Part shown: piece after piece, positions 38,688 through 42,027 of the stretch
Layout of the letters: each line of letters starts with the position of its first letter
Position numbering within the stretch: position 1 is the first letter of the stretch
Source of the DNA: an uncultured archaeon
GTDB lineage: Archaea; Micrarchaeota; Micrarchaeia; Anstonellales; Anstonellaceae
Assembly: GCA_902384555.1 (NCBI GenBank)
Contig: CABMCD010000035.1
Span: 1 to 42,027, forward strand
Reading direction: 5' to 3'
DNA: 42,027 nucleotides
Position numbers and translations under genes: made by a program
Notes under the pieces: generated by a model
What the model saw: only the letters and a program-made list of their open reading frames with translations
What the model was told of the DNA's origin: nothing
Database searches by the model: none

Positions 38688-39791
38688 CTAGAAGGACCCG
38701 GTGCCCATGCTGGCCAGGAAGGTGTCCAGCAGCGCCGAGACAATCAGGAAGATGACAAAGCTGGCAATGAGCATGGGCGGAATGTAGCGCACGCCCTCCA
38801 TGCGGTTGCCCTTGTTGATGATGCCAATCATCAGCGCCGAGCATACGGCCGTGACGATGGTGGAGACGGTCACGAAGAGCAGGAACTGCTCGCTGGTGAT
38901 GACCGGCGCCTGGGGCTGGATGAAGGACATGCCGGACGAGACGGTGACGGAACTGGTGTCCGGGATTTGGGCGAACACGTGCTCGAGGAGCGCGATGAGT
39001 TTCGCCGAGACGGAGAAGAGGAAGGGCGCGCCGACCGAGGCGGCGAACACCAGGAAGATGATGTACATCAAAAGCGAGGCCGCGATGTCCTTCTTGATGA
39101 TTTGCATGTCGCGCACGTCTTTCGCGGTGCGCTCGAGGATTTCGGCGATTTGCCCGCCGGATGAGAGGCCCTGCTTGATGAGCGTCACGGTGCGGCGCAC
39201 GAACTTGGAGTTGAAGTGCTCGGAGAGGTGGTCGATGGCCTTGTCGAAGGGCTCGCCGCCGAAGGTGCGCTTGGCCACCACCTGCACTTCGGTCGAGAGG
39301 GTGCCGAATTCGGGCTTGGCCGCATACCACAGCGCCTGGTCCACCGTCATGCCGGCGCGCACGTTGGCCGCGGCCAGAAGCAAAAAGTCGGGCAGGATTT
39401 CCTCCACTTTCGCGCGGCGCGAGTCGGCCGCCATGCGCACCACGACATAGGCCAGCATGCCGATGAGGGCGAACGAGCCGACGAAGGAGAGCACGATGGC
39501 CATGGTGGGAACGAAGGCCGAGGAGGCGCCCACCAGCGGCGCGAAGAGCAGCAGGCTGAAACGGTAGAGCGCCTGCTTGAGCGGGAACCAGCCGGCCAGG
39601 GAGATGGAAAGCCCCAGCGAGAGCAGGAGGCTGGCCACGAGGTAGATGCCGGCAAACGATTCGGGGGAAATGGAATAGCCGCCCGCGTGCAGGAAGGCGC
39701 CCAAACGGCGGATGCGCTCGCGCCCGAACAGGCGGCCGACCAGCTCGAAGGCCGGCGTTTGTGAACGGGTGTTGGAGGAAGCCATGCGCAT
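38688..39791 (-). CDS. TadC/FlaJ-like pilus platform protein
   Basis: A 367-residue membrane protein of the type II secretion F (T2SSF) family. The family domain is in the middle (EEILPDFLLLAAANVRAGMT, YAAKPEFGTLSTEV, RRTVTLIKQGLSSGGQIAEI), between N-terminal helices and C-terminal helices. Such proteins form the inner platform that works with a pilus ATPase. ATG 39791 (two other ATGs nearby) lies a few nt after the stop of the upstream paralogue, so the two are co-translated. No ATPase is within the window on this side. Confidence 0.85.
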   Translation of the reverse strand: MRMASSNTRSQTPAFELVGRLFGRERIRRLGAFLHAGGYSISPESFAGIYLVASLLLSLGLSISLAGWFPLKQALYRFSLLLFAPLVGASSAFVPTMAIVLSFVGSFALIGMLAYVVVRMAADSRRAKVEEILPDFLLLAAANVRAGMTVDQALWYAAKPEFGTLSTEVQVVAKRTFGGEPFDKAIDHLSEHFNSKFVRRTVTLIKQGLSSGGQIAEILERTAKDVRDMQIIKKDIAASLLMYIIFLVFAASVGAPFLFSVSAKLIALLEHVFAQIPDTSSVTVSSGMSFIQPQAPVITSEQFLLFVTVSTIVTAVCSALMIGIINKGNRMEGVRYIPPMLIASFVIFLIVSALLDTFLASMGTGSF

Positions 39792-39795
39792 CACA

Positions 39796-40746
39796 TCACA
39801 AATCGAAGCTCGGGCGGGAGTTTTCCACCACCGAGAGGAACATGAACTGGATGATGGCCACCATGCAGAAGACGGCCACCATCAGGCCCGGCCCGTAGTG
39901 CGACAGGCCGGTTCCGACGAACGAGAGCAGGATGATGAGGAACGCCACGCCAAGCGAGGGCAGGATGACGCCGAAAATCATGTAAAACATCACAAGGGGG
40001 TTGAGCTTCTGCCCGTACGCCTTGAGCTGGATGATTTGCTCCTGCGACACCTGCTCCAGCACCGACTCCAAACTGTCGGCCACGTCGGAGCCGGAAGAGA
40101 GCGAGTTGGCCATCTGCAAAATCACGCGCCGCCCGTAGTTGGAGGGGCAGTGCTCGGCCACGTCGTGCAGCGCGGCGGCCATCGGCACGCCCAGCGTCAC
40201 CTTCTCGACGATTTTGTTGAACTCGCGGCTGACTTCGCCATAATCGCGCGTCACGCCCAGCATCGCGTCGAACAGCATCACGCCCGAGCGCAGCTCGATG
40301 AGCAGATGCCGCCCCGCGAAGACCAGCTCCTGGTCGATTTTGCGCCCGCGCCGGCGCGAGAGCATGCGCGGCTGCATCAGGAAATACTGCAGGGTAAGGA
40401 AGAAGAACACCGGCAGGCCCAGCGCGGCCGCGCCGAAGAAGGCGACGGGCTCCAGCGTGAGCTGCGTCATCGCCAGCACCAGCAGCACCTCGAGCGCCAG
40501 GGTGAGGGGGAGGGTGCGCACGAAACAGGATTCCACGAACTGGGCCGGAACCATGCCGATTTCAGCCATGTCCAGCTCTTTCTTGAGCAGCGGCATCGAG
40601 GCCGCCATGCCGGAGTAGAGGTTGCGCAGGGGCGCGTTGCGCGGGGCGGGCGCATTGCGCAGGGGCGTGCTCAGCATGGGCTGGGGCGCAGAACCCTCAG
40701 GATTGGATGCAGGTTTGGCCATAAATATCCCGGCATGCGTGGTCAT
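39796..40746 (-). CDS. TadC/FlaJ-like pilus platform protein, paralogue
   Basis: A 316-residue T2SSF membrane protein, with AGRHLLIELRSGVMLFDAML, VSREFNKIVEKVTLGVPMAA and NYGRRVILQMANSLSSGSDVAD as family stretches and helices on both sides. Together with the next gene it may form a two-subunit platform, as in TadB/TadC systems of bacteria. The N-terminal 50 residues are low-complexity; ATG 40722 is an alternative start. It lies 12 nt after the disordered-protein gene. Confidence 0.85.
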   Translation of the reverse strand: MTTHAGIFMAKPASNPEGSAPQPMLSTPLRNAPAPRNAPLRNLYSGMAASMPLLKKELDMAEIGMVPAQFVESCFVRTLPLTLALEVLLVLAMTQLTLEPVAFFGAAALGLPVFFFLTLQYFLMQPRMLSRRRGRKIDQELVFAGRHLLIELRSGVMLFDAMLGVTRDYGEVSREFNKIVEKVTLGVPMAAALHDVAEHCPSNYGRRVILQMANSLSSGSDVADSLESVLEQVSQEQIIQLKAYGQKLNPLVMFYMIFGVILPSLGVAFLIILLSFVGTGLSHYGPGLMVAVFCMVAIIQFMFLSVVENSRPSFDL

Positions 40747-40758
40747 TTCGTTTTGTTT

Positions 40759-42027
40759 CTACTTCTTGAACTTCTTGGTGAGTTCTTTATTAAGGTTCGC
40801 AAAGGCCGCGTTGGGCGAGGAGGAGGGAGCGGAGGATGAATCGGACGAATCCCGGGTCTTGTCCTCGTCCATCTTGTCCTTGACGCGGGCGCGGAATTCC
40901 TCCAGCGTCATGCCGCCCACCGAATAAATCTCGTACAGGCCCGGATGCGAGCGGCGGGCGTAGGAAAAGTACACCTCGTCGGTGAGCGCGGACTCGGACT
41001 GGTCGTCCGAGAGCAGGGCGGCGGCCTTGGTGGAGGCCGGAGCCTGTGCCGAAGGCGGCTCGGAGGCGGAAGGCGGGCGGGGAGCGGAGGAGGATGCGGA
41101 AGAGGCCGCCGGGGGCGAAGGCGGCGGGGGGGCGGACGAGCGGGAGGGGGGGCGGGGCAGCCCAGGGCGGGCGCGGGACGCGTAGGGTGGACGGGGGGCG
41201 CGGGGGTGGGGGGGGGTGGACGCGGGCGCGGGTGGAAGAGGCATCTTGGTTTGGGGGCGCGATTCCGCTTCGCGCGGGGCGCCCGAAGGAAGCGGGATGG
41301 AGGGGGCGGAGCTTGAATCGTCGCCGTCATCATCCGAGTCGTCCGAATCATCGGAAGAGGAGATGGGAGGCGCGGGGCGGGCGGCGCCCGGAGGCCGGTA
41401 GGCGGACGGGTAAGCCGGAACCCGGTAGGATGAAGGAGTGGAATAGGCGGGAGCCGGCTCGGAGGCCGGGCCGGCACCGCCGCGCGAGGGGAAAATGCGG
41501 CGGCCCGACGGCGCGGAGGAAACTTCGGGAGAACGGCTCAATCCCTGTTTGGCCGACTGGCCCAAATCGGCCGCGGCGGCGGCTAATTCATGGACCGGAG
41601 TCGGAGCGGCGGAGAGGGGCTTGGCGGCCGGAGGCGTGAAGCGCGCAGCTGAAGCGGAGGAAGGCGGAGCGGAAACGGGCGCGGCAGGGCGTGGAGCGGG
41701 AGATGCGGAAGGAGGAGATGAACCGATGGGTGCGGCGGGTCTGGAAGAAATGGCCGGGCTGGCCGGAGAAGATGAAGGAACCACTTCGAAAGAGGATGGG
41801 GCGGCCGGGGCGGCGGATTTTTTGCGGGATTTGGATTTGGCGGGCGGGGACGAAGCGGACGAGCGCGGGGTTTTGGAAGCCGGCTTGGCGGCGGGAGCCG
41901 CGGCCGGCATTGATGGAACTTCGGAAACAGGACTTGGAGCCGGAGATGAAGGCAGGGAGGATGGCTGCAGCGGGGCGGAAGGCCGGCCGGGCATCGGCCG
42001 GGTTGCGGGAGCGGGCTTGGGCGCGGC
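40759..42027 (-). CDS. Long Pro/Ser/Ala-rich disordered protein, partial
   Basis: The frame is open from the window edge at 42027, so the N-terminus is missing; at least 422 residues are seen. Almost all is Pro/Ser/Ala-rich with acidic patches (SSDDSDDSDDDGDDSS) and no fold. The C-terminal ~100 residues look structured: ALTDEVYFSYARRSHPGLYE, SVGGMTLEEFRARVKDKMDE, then a basic end KELTKKFKK. It lies just before two pilus platform genes and could be an accessory subunit like the archaellum FlaC/D/E proteins or a linker; this is only from position. No function known. Confidence 0.7.
   Translation of the reverse strand, partial: AAPKPAPATRPMPGRPSAPLQPSSLPSSPAPSPVSEVPSMPAAAPAAKPASKTPRSSASSPPAKSKSRKKSAAPAAPSSFEVVPSSSPASPAISSRPAAPIGSSPPSASPAPRPAAPVSAPPSSASAARFTPPAAKPLSAAPTPVHELAAAAADLGQSAKQGLSRSPEVSSAPSGRRIFPSRGGAGPASEPAPAYSTPSSYRVPAYPSAYRPPGAARPAPPISSSDDSDDSDDDGDDSSSAPSIPLPSGAPREAESRPQTKMPLPPAPASTPPHPRAPRPPYASRARPGLPRPPSRSSAPPPPSPPAASSASSSAPRPPSASEPPSAQAPASTKAAALLSDDQSESALTDEVYFSYARRSHPGLYEIYSVGGMTLEEFRARVKDKMDEDKTRDSSDSSSAPSSSPNAAFANLNKELTKKFKK

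Noticed and set aside
1..42027. CRISPR array, transposase, integrase or tRNA-linked attachment site
   Set aside because: No regularly spaced repeats, no transposase or integrase motifs, and no tRNA or rRNA gene were found by reading both strands.

Overview
The window is GC-rich archaeal DNA, about 42 kb, tightly packed with genes on both strands. The archaeal signals are direct: an L1-L10(P0)-L12(P1) ribosomal stalk operon of archaeal type, TATA boxes 25-30 bp upstream of many first-gene start codons (leaderless mRNAs), two PurP purine enzymes, a SAMP/TtuB-like carrier next to a TtuA/NcsA tRNA thiolase, a geranylgeranyl reductase-like flavoprotein, a TrmB-type regulator, a presenilin/SPP-like aspartyl protease, and a class III pilin with the QSAMEYLMTYGWA signal. 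These sit beside genes more usual in bacteria (NrdR, PduO-type adenosyltransferase, DUF192, PrsW). Small intergenic gaps, cysteine-rich exported proteins and this pilin signal suggest a DPANN-type archaeon (Diapherotrites- or Micrarchaeota-like), but the phylum cannot be fixed from this sequence alone.

Layout. 0.07-5.1 kb: a cysteine-rich cytosolic protein with two internal repeats, an MBL-fold hydrolase, a triple-hairpin element between 16-bp direct repeats, and a secreted, membrane-anchored transglutaminase-like protein. 5.2-6.8 kb: the tRNA 2-thiolation pair and an unknown gene. 7.0-9.0 kb: the L1-L10-L12 operon. 9.1-13.8 kb: an operon for two large secreted cysteine-rich proteins and a two-helix membrane protein. 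14.0-16.1 kb: NrdR plus a presenilin-like protease, divergent from a cobalamin adenosyltransferase across one shared symmetric TATA box. 16.1-20.7 kb: DUF4389-like and DUF2797 proteins, an alpha-oxoamine synthase, an unknown gene, an Lrp/AsnC regulator and a small unknown protein. 20.7-24.4 kb: a double beta-carbonic-anhydrase-like protein and two tandem PurP genes. 24.4-29.0 kb: an operon uppS - DUF192 - secretion ATPase - double T2SSF membrane protein. 29.1-34.3 kb: small membrane protein, PHP phosphoesterase, lipoprotein-like protein, geranylgeranyl reductase-like protein, a second copy of the duplicated cysteine-rich family, and a divergent TrmB regulator. 34.4-37.7 kb: TPR-AAA+ ATPase with hydrophobic tail followed by a PrsW-family membrane protease. 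38.0-42.0 kb: type IV pilus-like cluster with class III pilin, two TadC/FlaJ-like proteins and a long disordered protein cut by the window edge.

How the genes may work together. NrdR with the adenosyltransferase points to a B12-dependent (class II) ribonucleotide reductase elsewhere in the genome. TtuB-like and TtuA form a sulfur relay for tRNA. Two separate pilus/secretion gene sets and several exported cysteine-rich proteins point to a heavy investment in the cell surface. The best candidates for undescribed biology are the duplicated cysteine-rich family (two paralogues here, four repeat copies), the carbonic anhydrase with a degenerate second half, the TPR-AAA+/PrsW pair, the secreted cysteine-rich operon, and an in-frame amber codon at the start of the secretion ATPase gene.
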